From contig MVJJ01000167.1 in the NCBI GenBank assembly GCA_003266145.1, forward strand, positions 1-11,968: a DNA stretch of 11,968 nucleotides, in the 5' to 3' direction. Shown here in pieces: positions 1-6,385 of this stretch; position 1 is the first letter of the stretch, and every line of letters begins with the position of its first letter. The notes below the pieces were generated by a model that saw only the letters and a program-made list of their open reading frames with translations, was not told the origin of the DNA and searched no databases. This stretch comes from Methanosphaera sp. SHI613. GTDB lineage: Archaea > Methanobacteriota > Methanobacteria > Methanobacteriales > Methanobacteriaceae. The position numbers and the translations under genes are program-made.

Positions 1-135
1 GATGTAGTTGCAGTTCTTGAAGCCATGAAAATGGAAAACGATGTAAAAACAGACAGAGCTGGAAAAGTAACTGAAATCCTAATTTCCGAAGGGGATACTG
101 TAGAAAAAGGAACAGTTTTAATGGTAATAGAATAA
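1..135 (+). CDS. pycB: C-terminal biotin-carrier domain of a biotin-dependent carboxylase subunit (partial, probably pyruvate carboxylase subunit B)
   Basis: The reading frame is open from the first base of the window and ends at TAA 133-135, giving 44 visible residues. They contain EAMKMEN, the classic biotinyl-lysine site in which the lysine between the two methionines is biotinylated. After it come the GDTVEKGTVL turn and final beta strand typical of the biotinyl/lipoyl hammerhead fold. In methanogens this domain usually ends pyruvate carboxylase subunit B, which makes oxaloacetate from pyruvate for the incomplete TCA pathway and works with the separate biotin carboxylase subunit PycA. The catalytic carboxyltransferase part lies outside the window. 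A decarboxylase alpha subunit or a stand-alone carrier cannot be excluded. The domain call is secure; the exact enzyme is inferred. Confidence 0.8.
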   Translation, partial: DVVAVLEAMKMENDVKTDRAGKVTEILISEGDTVEKGTVLMVIE

Positions 136-151
136 AACTTCCTTTCTACAC

Positions 152-160
152 TTTTTTTTT
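152..160 (+). terminator. Oligo-T terminator after the biotin-carrier gene
   Basis: A run of nine T on the plus strand begins 17 bases after the stop codon, with no GC-rich hairpin before it. Uninterrupted U-tracts of this kind are the usual intrinsic termination signal of archaeal RNA polymerase. Confidence 0.6.
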
Positions 161-284
161 AATATTTCATTTTATTTATTTTTAAATTCTATTCTTATTT
201 TTTGATTATTGACCAAGGGTATTGGCAAAAAATATCCTAAAAAACTTCACATCTTATATTCATACCCGAAAAAAATACTTCTAC

Positions 285-328
285 GATTAGATTTGTAATC
301 CTCAGATAATTTTTCAAATCAAGTAATC
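285..328. repeat. Bulged inverted repeat
   Basis: GATTA+GATTTG (285-295) can pair with CAAATC+AAG+TAATC (315-328), giving 11 base pairs with a 3-base bulge and a 19-base loop. It is AT-rich, so chance is possible. It lies too far from either stop codon to be an obvious terminator. Confidence 0.3.
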
Positions 329-423
329 AATATTCCTATTTTTTAGTATATGTTAATTCATTTTCTTGTCAGATTATTTAGCTAATAATCCTGTCTAAAC
401 AATAATCTATAATGGCAGAACCG

Positions 424-430
424 AAAAAAA
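424..430 (-). terminator. Possible oligo-T terminator of the larC-queC-DUF2284 operon
   Basis: Seven A on the plus strand read as seven U in the minus-strand transcript, 84-90 bases beyond the DUF2284 stop codon. It is the first long U-tract downstream of the operon. A weak inverted repeat, GGAATG with CATTCT (489-506), sits nearer the stop codon. The distance makes this uncertain. Confidence 0.35.
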
Positions 431-513
431 GAGAAAGTTTAAAGAATTTATATGTGGATTTATACATAATCTATTAAAAATTTGAAATGGAATGGTTATA
501 CATTCTCCCTATC

Positions 514-1077
514 TTATGCATCCTTGCTGTAAAGAAGGGAGGATATGTTGTTTAAGTATTTTGGCAGTTGACCTTCAATCAACAGCAGTTCTATATCAAA
601 CAAGTCTTTCAATATCTTCTTGCTGTCCATACCCAGTGATGCAAGAGAAAAACGTCTGATTTCTGGATGTATGCACTTGTCATATTTGTTTTTACAGTCC
701 GCCACACAATGATTGCATGGGCCTGTCAAACTTTCGGCATGTTTGAATGTTTTTTCCCTTTCAAGTATCTCATCAACAGTCTTCTTTCTTTCCTTATAGT
801 ATGAACTGTTCAATACTTCATTAAGTTCTTCCTTGCTATAGTCCTTCTCGTAATCTTCTATGTTAAAAAACAACTGGGTAACGGTTATGTCGATGTAATC
901 ATAGTCGAGAATGTACTCTTTAATGTCTATATCAACCGGTGAACAGGAATAATTTGTATCATATCTCGGACATTGTTTACAGTAGCCCTGTACCAATTCA
1001 AAGTTTGAAAAATTCTCATAAAAGTCACTTGTCTTAAGAGTCTTTGTCATCCTTTTAACATCATATTCAATATCCAT
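514..1077 (-). CDS. DUF2284-type cysteine-rich putative metal-binding protein
   Basis: This 187-residue soluble protein has seven cysteines in two groups: C33-x2-C36 and C45 (GYCKQCP, then YSCSP), and C121-x2-C124-x3-C128-x6-C135 (GPCNHC, ADC, KC). The pattern and the CSP element match the DUF2284 family of predicted metal-binding proteins common in methanogens and anaerobes. An iron-sulfur cluster or zinc site is likely, but which one cannot be told from sequence. No signal peptide or membrane segment is seen, so it should be cytoplasmic. It is the last gene of the minus-strand operon, starting 11 bases after the queC stop with only a weak GAG as ribosome binding site, so its translation may depend on queC. 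Its biochemical role is unknown. The family call is fairly sure; a link to deazaguanine or nickel-cofactor chemistry is inferred from position only. Confidence 0.75.
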   Translation of the reverse strand: MDIEYDVKRMTKTLKTSDFYENFSNFELVQGYCKQCPRYDTNYSCSPVDIDIKEYILDYDYIDITVTQLFFNIEDYEKDYSKEELNEVLNSSYYKERKKTVDEILEREKTFKHAESLTGPCNHCVADCKNKYDKCIHPEIRRFSLASLGMDSKKILKDLFDIELLLIEGQLPKYLNNISSLLYSKDA

Positions 1078-1088
1078 ATTATCAACTC

Positions 1089-1772
1089 TCAGTTAAGGTA
1101 TTCAGTCGGATCATCTAATCCTGCCTGCCTGAATGCCCTTTTTCTACGTTTACATGATTCACATAAGCCACAATGTTTATCTGTTCCTGCATAACATGAA
1201 TAACTCAATTCCATCGGTGCATCAATTTCCTTTCCTTTTTCAACAATTTCCTTCTTTGTCATGTCAATAAGTGGAGCTTTAATTTCTATGTCATCAAATG
1301 AACCATAATGGATGGTCTTGTTGAATGATTCAAGATATTCCTTGGAATTATCCGGAAAGGTAACAGCCTCCTCATAATCCCATCCGACAATGATTATTTC
1401 AGCCTTAATGCTTTCTGCGTAACTTAATGCTATACTGCAAAAAACAGTATTTCTGGCGGGAACCCATACACTCTTAGCGTTTTTTAATGCTTGTATGTCA
1501 TCATCCAACTCTTCTAGGCTAACCTCGGGAATATCCTCATCGCTATTAAGGCTGGAATTGCTGATTTCATCAAGCCATGGAAGGTCAATTATGACATGTT
1601 TCATGTTGAACTTTTTACAAATCATCTTGGCTGCTTCAAGTTCCTTGTCCAGACTTTTCTGATTATAATTGAATGTAATTGCCGTAATGTCATATTCATC
1701 GGCGTATATACTTGTTGCAACACAACAGTCAAGCCCTCCTGATAGAACGGCGATTGCCTTTTTTTTACTCAT
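1089..1772 (-). CDS. queC: 7-cyano-7-deazaguanine (preQ0) synthase QueC
   Basis: This 227-residue enzyme uses ATP and ammonia to convert 7-carboxy-7-deazaguanine to preQ0, the base that archaeal tRNA-guanine transglycosylase inserts at position 15 of tRNA on the way to archaeosine. The N-terminal PP-loop is LSGGLDCC (10-17). VPARN (104-108) and EEAVTFPDNS (134-143) are archaeal QueC signatures. The C-terminus has the zinc-binding set C193, C201, C204 and C207, followed by DPTEYL near the end. The canonical PP-loop SGGxDS has Cys16 in place of Ser, which is unusual. The ATG lies inside the end of larC (8-base overlap, ATGAGTAA) with no Shine-Dalgarno sequence, so translational coupling to larC is likely. 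Length is normal. LarE, another PP-loop enzyme, was considered and rejected because of the QueC-specific C-terminal cysteines. Confidence 0.93.
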   Translation of the reverse strand: MSKKKAIAVLSGGLDCCVATSIYADEYDITAITFNYNQKSLDKELEAAKMICKKFNMKHVIIDLPWLDEISNSSLNSDEDIPEVSLEELDDDIQALKNAKSVWVPARNTVFCSIALSYAESIKAEIIIVGWDYEEAVTFPDNSKEYLESFNKTIHYGSFDDIEIKAPLIDMTKKEIVEKGKEIDAPMELSYSCYAGTDKHCGLCESCKRRKRAFRQAGLDDPTEYLN

Positions 1773-2985
1773 TTAAATCATCTATTTTATATTTGTCTTT
1801 AAGATATGCTTCTAAGTTTTTTATAGGTATTTTCGTAGCCTCTGATATGACTTTAACATCCTCATATTCAGGACGACAGGAAATCAGTTTGTCATTGATA
1901 TAACCTACTTTATAGTTAACATCATATTCGACTGACTTGATAGTAACTTTCTTTGGAACTATTTCCCTTCTTGCTACAGATCTATGTAATTCAGGTATAA
2001 TTCTAATACCTAATGAACCGGTCTCCTGCATCAGAACATCACATAAGTGTTCAACGTCATTATTCTTTGCTATAACTTTTATTATATGACCCGGCCTATT
2101 TTTCTTCATGATTGTCGGTGTGATGCTTATGTCTCTAGCACCTTCATTTAGCATGGTTTCAAATAAACTTCCAAGAACTTCTCCCGTCAGGGTATCGACA
2201 TTGGTTTCAAGAATGGATATGCTATCCTTTTCGGTGATGGTATCGGCTCTTATAAGCCTCAATGCATTAAGCACTTCCAAGTCCTTTGTTCCTGATCCAT
2301 AGGCAATTTCTTTATGGTAAATTAATGGTAATGATTCCACATATTCATCAGTTATGTTTACGAGTATGCTGGAACCTGTAGGAGTTGCTATTTCACAATT
2401 GGCCATACCACCTACTGTAGGCACGTCCTCCAGAATGTTACAAACTGCTGGTGCAGGTACGGGTAAAATGCCATGCATTGTTTTCACAGTACCTGATCCC
2501 ACTGCTACTGGTAAGGAGTATACCTTTTCATCATCAAGATTTAATAGGTGATATGCATATGAAGCACCAATGACATCTGCAACGGCATCCGCACAGCCTA
2601 CCTCATGGAAATGTAACTCGTTTAACTTCATCCCATGAACCTTTGACTCGGCGACAGCTATTGTTTTAAATATCTTCTTTGCTAATCTTACACTTTCATT
2701 TACGGTTCTATCATCAATATATTTTTCTCTTGTTATTTCATCAATCTTGTCAATTAATTCAGTATACTTTCTAGCTTTATTATCGGTTGATTGGATATTG
2801 AAGTATGTTGACATAACTCCATTTTTCGGTTTCTTTTCGACATTAATGTCTATCTGACCAAATTCACATGCATAATCTTTTATAACTTTTATAATTTTAT
2901 CTTGATCTGCTCCTAAATCAACGAATGCGCCTATAAACATATTTCCAGCTATTCCTGATGTTTGAGCATCTATAATTAATACCAT
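1765..2985 (-). CDS. larC: Nickel-pincer cofactor biosynthesis protein LarC (nickel insertase/cyclometallase)
   Basis: This 406-residue LarC (formerly DUF111/UPF0272) protein is the family that inserts nickel into the pyridinium bis-thiocarboxylate precursor, using CTP, to give the nickel-pincer nucleotide of lactate racemase-type enzymes. Recognisable elements are the N-terminal SGIAGNMFIGAFVDLGA region (10-26), HFHEVGCADAVADVIG (125-140), the HGILPVPAPA block (171-180), TPTG (201-204), TNVDTLTGE (261-269) and KKNRPGH (294-300). Some bacterial larC genes are split and need a ribosomal frameshift; this one is a single uninterrupted frame. The start is supported by AGGTGA at 2992-2997, six bases upstream. 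It is the first gene of the operon with queC and the DUF2284 gene. LarB, LarE and a LarA-type client are not in this window, so the client enzyme is unknown. Confidence 0.93.
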   Translation of the reverse strand: MVLIIDAQTSGIAGNMFIGAFVDLGADQDKIIKVIKDYACEFGQIDINVEKKPKNGVMSTYFNIQSTDNKARKYTELIDKIDEITREKYIDDRTVNESVRLAKKIFKTIAVAESKVHGMKLNELHFHEVGCADAVADVIGASYAYHLLNLDDEKVYSLPVAVGSGTVKTMHGILPVPAPAVCNILEDVPTVGGMANCEIATPTGSSILVNITDEYVESLPLIYHKEIAYGSGTKDLEVLNALRLIRADTITEKDSISILETNVDTLTGEVLGSLFETMLNEGARDISITPTIMKKNRPGHIIKVIAKNNDVEHLCDVLMQETGSLGIRIIPELHRSVARREIVPKKVTIKSVEYDVNYKVGYINDKLISCRPEYEDVKVISEATKIPIKNLEAYLKDKYKIDDLNE

Positions 2986-3055
2986 TTTTATTCACCTTTT
3001 ATTTGTATAATTGTTTATTTTTCTTTATTTTTATCTTTTTCAAATTTTTCTTCAA

Positions 3056-3077
3056 TTATAATATTTTTTATAATATT
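3056..3077 (-). promoter_or_regulatory. Duplicated TATA-like element upstream of larC
   Basis: The ten bases TTATAATATT occur twice exactly (3056-3065 and 3068-3077), 12 bases apart, and read AATATTATAA on the minus strand. They lie 71-92 bases before the larC ATG. A TATA box here would place the transcript start near 3030 and leave a leader of about 45 bases carrying the AGGTGA site. The background is AT-rich, so this is a candidate only. Confidence 0.35.
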
Positions 3078-3159
3078 GTCCGTTATCCATTGAATTATTT
3101 TCATCATTCTTAAGGTTGCTGTTTAATTAAATAACCCTTCTAATTCTTTTATGGGTTAA

Positions 3160-3300
3160 CAGAGTATTCTTGGCCGGATAGTAGGATATTTCTTTTATGA
3201 TTGGCTGATTGTTTCTTTTTTTCTTGGATGGGTGTATTTATCATTGACTAAAATGATTATTATATTGGTTATCTATTATTTACTTGAATTATATCTGTAA
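3160..3300 (+). other. Start-less 46-codon open frame encoding a hydrophobic peptide (doubtful gene or remnant)
   Basis: Immediately after an in-frame TAA (3157-3159) the frame stays open for 46 codons to TAA 3298-3300. It would encode two hydrophobic stretches, around FFYDWLIVSFFLGWVYLSL and MIIILVIYYLLELYL. The only ATG in frame is at 3253, giving 15 residues; a GTG at 3232 would give 23. No Shine-Dalgarno site precedes either. T-rich DNA tends to translate into Phe, Leu, Ile and Tyr, so the membrane-like look may be an artefact. It could be an eroded gene end, a small membrane peptide with an unusual start, or noise. Confidence 0.15.
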
Positions 3301-3490
3301 TTCTTAATTTTACTTTACTTTTTTAATCATTAATAATTTAAGAGATTAATTACATAACTATTAATGAAATGTACTTATCATAAATCAAAAAAATGATATT
3401 TGACTTAAAGATTTAATTAGATAATGTTTCACATTAATAAATCAATAACTGGAGTAACTTAATAATTAATAAAATTATAATGGTGATAGT

Positions 3491-4279
3491 ATGGACAACA
3501 ATCTAGATCAACACATGACCAATTCACTAAGGCCTTCTGTAAATGGTCTTTTGGGAATTATTTCATTTTCCACTAGAATTCCTATCAATCGTTATATTAC
3601 TATTGAACAAATGGCAGGATCAGTAATGTTATGGCCATATGTTGGCTTTTTTATCGGATTTGTAGCGATGTTATTTGCATATGTTATGATGTATGTATTT
3701 CATTTTACTCCGCTTTTAACATCAGCACTGGTATATGCATTCCTGTTATGGTTTACGGGCTTCAATCATCTTGATGGCGTATTGGATATGGGTGATGGAT
3801 TAATGGCTCATGGAGATGCTAAAAGGCGTCTTGAAATAATGAGAGATTCCATGGTAGGAACGGGTGGAATAGCTACATTTTTCTTAGTTGCATTAATTAC
3901 AGTAGCCGCTTATTCATCAATAGATTATTCTCATTTGCTTGCCGTTATACTATTGGCTGAAACATGTAGTAAATATTCGATGATAACGACCATGTTATAT
4001 GGGGATGATGATACAAAAGGAATAGGCAGACAAATAAAAGATGGTATGAACGTAAAGATTTTAATAGCAAACTTAATAATCATATCCATTATTGGATACT
4101 TATTAGTTGGAATTGCGGGAATTGTCGTAGCATTTGTTGCAGTATTTACCGGATTTATGATGTCATTTATAGCTCAAAGAAATTTTGGCTGTGTAACAGG
4201 TGACATAATGGGTGCAACAAATGAAATATCAAGAACAATAACATTAATTGTTTTAGTCATTTTATTTAACATTTTATAG
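3491..4279 (+). CDS. cobS: Adenosylcobinamide-GDP ribazoletransferase (cobalamin synthase) CobS
   Basis: This 262-residue polytopic membrane enzyme joins adenosylcobinamide-GDP to alpha-ribazole or its phosphate, the last step in assembling the nucleotide loop of cobalamin-type corrinoids. The conserved cytoplasmic block HLDGVLDMGDGLMAHGD (93-109), followed by RRLEIMRDSMVGTGG (112-126), is diagnostic, with aspartates likely to bind the metal-nucleotide. A second signature, GCVTGDIMGATNEISR (233-248), is also present. Hydrophobic segments lie at about 46-70, 73-90, 126-142, 189-210 and 212-228, with one at the C-terminus. The start is supported by GGTGAT at 3482-3487. Methanogens need corrinoids for methyl transfer (Mtr or methanol:CoM systems), which fits. 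The gene is followed after 10 bases by trm56, so the two are probably co-transcribed. Other cob genes are not in the window. Confidence 0.95.
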   Translation: MDNNLDQHMTNSLRPSVNGLLGIISFSTRIPINRYITIEQMAGSVMLWPYVGFFIGFVAMLFAYVMMYVFHFTPLLTSALVYAFLLWFTGFNHLDGVLDMGDGLMAHGDAKRRLEIMRDSMVGTGGIATFFLVALITVAAYSSIDYSHLLAVILLAETCSKYSMITTMLYGDDDTKGIGRQIKDGMNVKILIANLIIISIIGYLLVGIAGIVVAFVAVFTGFMMSFIAQRNFGCVTGDIMGATNEISRTITLIVLVILFNIL

Positions 4280-4289
4280 GAGTTTTTAA

Positions 4290-4820
4290 ATGATAACTGT
4301 TTTAAGATTAGATCATAGGGTAGGTAGAGATACGCGGATTACAACACATGTATGTTTAACCTCACGTGCATTCGGAGCAGATAAGGTTATTTTAAGTGGT
4401 CAACAGGATAATCACATAATCGAATCTGTAGAACGTATTGTTGATAACTGGGGAGGTGACTTCCAGGTTGAATACGATAAGAATTTTATGAAGGTCATTA
4501 GAGAACATAAGAGAAATGGTTTTGAAGTAATCCATCTGACCATGTATGGAAAGCAGGTATGTGATGTCATACCAGATATTAGGGATAACGGTAAGGATAA
4601 GCTCATAATTGTCGGCGGTGCTAAGGTACCTACGGAGGTTTATGAAGAAGCAGATTGGAACTTAAGCGTTACCAACCAGCCACACTCTGAAGTAGCTGCT
4701 CTTGCCATTTGTCTTCATTATATAATGGATGGTGAGGAATTTAACACTGTATATGAAGACAGTAAAATGGAAATTATTCCAAACAATGAATTTAAAGAAG
4801 TTATTAATAAGAGAAAATAA
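4290..4820 (+). CDS. tRNA (cytidine-56-2'-O)-methyltransferase, archaeal Trm56 family
   Basis: This 176-residue SPOUT-superfamily enzyme transfers a methyl group from S-adenosylmethionine to the 2'-OH of C56 in the tRNA T-loop, an archaea-specific modification that stabilises the tRNA elbow. Signatures are DHRVGRDTRITTH (8-20), HLTMYG (82-87), IIVGGAKVP (106-113) and NQPHSEVAALA (129-139). The last two form the SPOUT trefoil-knot SAM pocket. Length is typical for the core family. It lies 10 bases after cobS, and its ribosome binding site AGGAG (4278-4282) overlaps the cobS stop codon, suggesting coupled translation. No functional tie between corrinoid assembly and tRNA methylation is known to me; the pairing may be only transcriptional. 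Recognition is strong. Confidence 0.93.
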   Translation: MITVLRLDHRVGRDTRITTHVCLTSRAFGADKVILSGQQDNHIIESVERIVDNWGGDFQVEYDKNFMKVIREHKRNGFEVIHLTMYGKQVCDVIPDIRDNGKDKLIIVGGAKVPTEVYEEADWNLSVTNQPHSEVAALAICLHYIMDGEEFNTVYEDSKMEIIPNNEFKEVINKRK

Positions 4821-4831
4821 ACTTCATTATT

Positions 4832-4841
4832 CTTTTTTTTT
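4832..4841 (+). terminator. Oligo-T terminator after cobS-trm56
   Basis: A plus-strand T-run (nine T at 4833-4841, preceded by TC) begins about 12 bases after the trm56 stop. An inverted repeat AGTGAA/TTCACT (4846-4851 with 4864-4869) follows rather than precedes the run, so the U-tract itself is the probable signal. Confidence 0.6.
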
Positions 4842-4927
4842 ATTTAGTGAATTTATAATGAATTTCACTCATAATGTATGCTAATTTCACACACTTAAGG
4901 ATAGTTAAGATACATATCCTGAAACTA

Positions 4928-4984
4928 AAAGAACAAGTAAATAATTTTTTAAAATAAAGAACAAGCAAATTTTTTTTTTAAAAT
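4928..4984. repeat. 28/29-base imperfect tandem repeat in a convergent spacer
   Basis: Two adjacent copies begin at 4928 and 4956, each starting AAAGAACAAG and ending in a T-run followed by AAAAT. The first copy (4928-4955) has six T. The second (4956-4984) has ten T, a T-to-C change at base 11, and one extra base. They lie between the converging ends of trm56 and ino1. Each unit carries a U-tract for the plus strand, so they may act as back-up terminators. Confidence 0.6.
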
Positions 4985-4991
4985 AAAAAAA
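4981..4991 (-). terminator. Oligo-T terminator after ino1
   Basis: On the minus strand this reads TTTTTTTATTT, starting about 20 bases after the ino1 stop codon and preceded by CCC. It fits an archaeal U-tract terminator and abuts the tandem repeat at 4928-4984. Confidence 0.6.
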
Positions 4992-5011
4992 GGGATTAGG
5001 TGGTTAGGTAT

Positions 5012-6115
5012 TTAATGGTCTAATTCGCCGTTTATGAACTTTTCAACATTATCATGTGCTTCATCATCATCATATTGTACTGGTGGATGTTTCATTATAT
5101 ATGAGGATATGGATGTTAATGCTCCGCTGGTTCCACGTTCTAATGCTAACTTACAGCATCTGATGGCATCTATTACACATCCTGCACTGTTTGGGCTGTC
5201 TTCAACGCTAAGTCTTAGTTCGATGTTCATCGGAACGTCACCGAATGTTTTACCTTCCATACGTAGGAAACATAATTTGTTGTCTTTTTGGAATGGGACG
5301 TAGTCACTAGGGCCGATGTGGATGTCATCCTCATCTAATCTGTGTGCTAGTACAGATTGTACTGCTTCTGTTTTTGATTCTCTTTTTGATGCTAGTCTGT
5401 CGTGATTTAACATGTTTAAAAAGTCGGTATTTCCACCGGTGTTTAACTGGTAAGTTCTTTCTAATTTTACTCCTCTGTCTCTAAACAGGCTTGCAAGTGT
5501 TCTGTGTGTAATTGTTGCACCGATTTGTGCTTTGATGTCATCACCAATACATGGAATTCCTTTTTCTCTGAATTTTGCTTCATATTCTGGGTCACTTACA
5601 ATGAATATTGGTACACAATTGATGAATGCAATTCCTGCTTCAAGTGCACAGTCTGCATAGAATTTACCTGCCTTTTCTGATCCTACTGGTAGGTAGTTTA
5701 CAAGTATTTCTGCACCACTTTCTTTTAATAATTCAACTATCTCTTCCTGTGATTTTTCAGCTTCATCGGATATTATGAATGTAGCGTCATCCTTGTAGTT
5801 TTTCATGTGTGGAGCTACACCATCCAGTACTTTTCCCATTGAAACGGTAACGCCCATTTCTGGTATGTCTGGATAGAATACTGTTGTACAGTTTGGTTTT
5901 GCAAATACTGCTTTGCTTACGTCCTGTCCAACTTTTCTTTTATCTATGTCTATTGCAGCTACAACTTCAATGTCTGATGGTTTGTATCCTGCTATAGTCC
6001 AATGCATCAATCCTTCAACATCTTCTTCATTCTTATCTTCGTAGTAATACAATCCCTGTATAAGAGAACTTGCACAATTACCTAATCCTACTATTGCAAT
6101 TTTAATTTTATCCAT
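5012..6115 (-). CDS. ino1: myo-Inositol-1-phosphate synthase
   Basis: This 367-residue NAD-dependent enzyme isomerises glucose 6-phosphate to L-myo-inositol 1-phosphate. In methanogens of this group the product feeds archaetidylinositol ether-lipid headgroups. The N-terminal Rossmann motif is VGLGNCASS (9-17), with an acidic residue at the end of beta-2 in AAIDID (53-58). GDDIKAQIGATITHR (191-205) and NTGGNTDFLNM (225-235) are the family's active-site blocks, with DSPNSAG (307-313) further on. Length matches the shorter prokaryotic type rather than the roughly 500-residue eukaryotic type. The start is fixed by AGGTGG (6120-6125), four bases upstream of the ATG. It appears monocistronic, with its own terminator at 4981-4991 and a candidate promoter at 6163-6172. 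The partner phosphatidyltransferase-like and phosphatase genes are not in view. Confidence 0.93.
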   Translation of the reverse strand: MDKIKIAIVGLGNCASSLIQGLYYYEDKNEEDVEGLMHWTIAGYKPSDIEVVAAIDIDKRKVGQDVSKAVFAKPNCTTVFYPDIPEMGVTVSMGKVLDGVAPHMKNYKDDATFIISDEAEKSQEEIVELLKESGAEILVNYLPVGSEKAGKFYADCALEAGIAFINCVPIFIVSDPEYEAKFREKGIPCIGDDIKAQIGATITHRTLASLFRDRGVKLERTYQLNTGGNTDFLNMLNHDRLASKRESKTEAVQSVLAHRLDEDDIHIGPSDYVPFQKDNKLCFLRMEGKTFGDVPMNIELRLSVEDSPNSAGCVIDAIRCCKLALERGTSGALTSISSYIMKHPPVQYDDDEAHDNVEKFINGELDH

Positions 6116-6162
6116 TTTTCCACCTGTATTGTATATTTATAAGTTTATACGATTTTTTTTCA

Positions 6163-6172
6163 TATTATATAA
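6163..6172 (-). promoter_or_regulatory. Candidate TATA box of ino1
   Basis: The palindrome ATTATATAAT lies 48-57 bases before the ino1 ATG, in the 270-base spacer 6116-6385. It would place the transcript start near 6142 and leave a leader of about 25 bases carrying AGGTGG. A second AT-rich match nearer the gene (TTATAAATATA, minus strand, about 6130-6142) is too close to the start codon to leave room for the ribosome binding site. Apart from this, I see nothing definite in the spacer, including no minus-strand U-tract for the gene ending at 6386. Confidence 0.35.
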
Positions 6173-6385
6173 TGAATGTCATGGTTATTATATCAAATGT
6201 TATGATGATTGTATCTAAGCATTCTTTTATCATATAATCTATATTATTAATAGATTTGATTTTTTTAATATAATAATTTTTGTACTATTTTATTCAAATA
6301 ATCATTGATGATTTTTGGAATGTCAGTTATATGTCTATTTTTTTTTAAAATATTTCCTATTCTATTTGTGCTGTCTATTATTCAA

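Larger units (their letters stand above)
136..513. other. 378-base intergenic region, no gene seen
   Basis: This is AT-rich spacer between the plus-strand biotin-carrier gene and the 3' end of the minus-strand larC operon, so both flanking genes end here and it need not hold a promoter. The longest ATG-started frame noticed is 21 codons (412-477), with no ribosome binding site. It holds the plus-strand T-run at 152-160, a bulged inverted repeat at 285-328, an A-run at 424-430 that is a possible minus-strand terminator, and a small inverted repeat at 489-506 just past the DUF2284 stop. No tRNA-like cloverleaf was recognised. Confidence 0.6.
2986..3490. other. 505-base divergent intergenic region between larC and cobS
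   Basis: This region must hold the promoters of both the larC operon (minus) and cobS (plus). Seen are the larC ribosome binding site (2992-2997), the duplicated TATA-like element (3056-3077), a weak inverted repeat TAACCC/GGGTTA (3132-3137 with 3153-3158, 15-base loop), an open frame without a usable start (3160-3300), and the cobS ribosome binding site GGTGAT (3482-3487). No single cobS TATA box stands out; ATTAATAAATC near 3433-3443 is one option. No cobalamin riboswitch box or tRNA was recognised. About 500 bases is long for this compact genome. Confidence 0.5.

Noticed and set aside
412..477. 21-codon ATG-started frame (MAEPKKRESLKN start)
   Set aside because: It has no ribosome binding site or recognisable family and lies in AT-rich spacer where short frames arise by chance.
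1089..1772. Assignment of the PP-loop gene as LarE because it adjoins larC
   Set aside because: The C-terminal C193/C201/C204/C207 zinc set, VPARN and the EEAVTFPDNS block are QueC hallmarks.
2108..2551. Plus-strand open frames of about 65 codons opposite larC
   Set aside because: They are antisense shadows of a strongly recognised gene, with no ribosome binding site or family features.
3132..3158. TAACCC/GGGTTA inverted repeat as an RNA switch or regulator site
   Set aside because: It is only six pairs with a 15-base loop in AT-rich DNA, too weak to call.
2986..3490. Cobalamin riboswitch before cobS
   Set aside because: No B12-box-like conserved sequence or compact multi-stem structure was seen.
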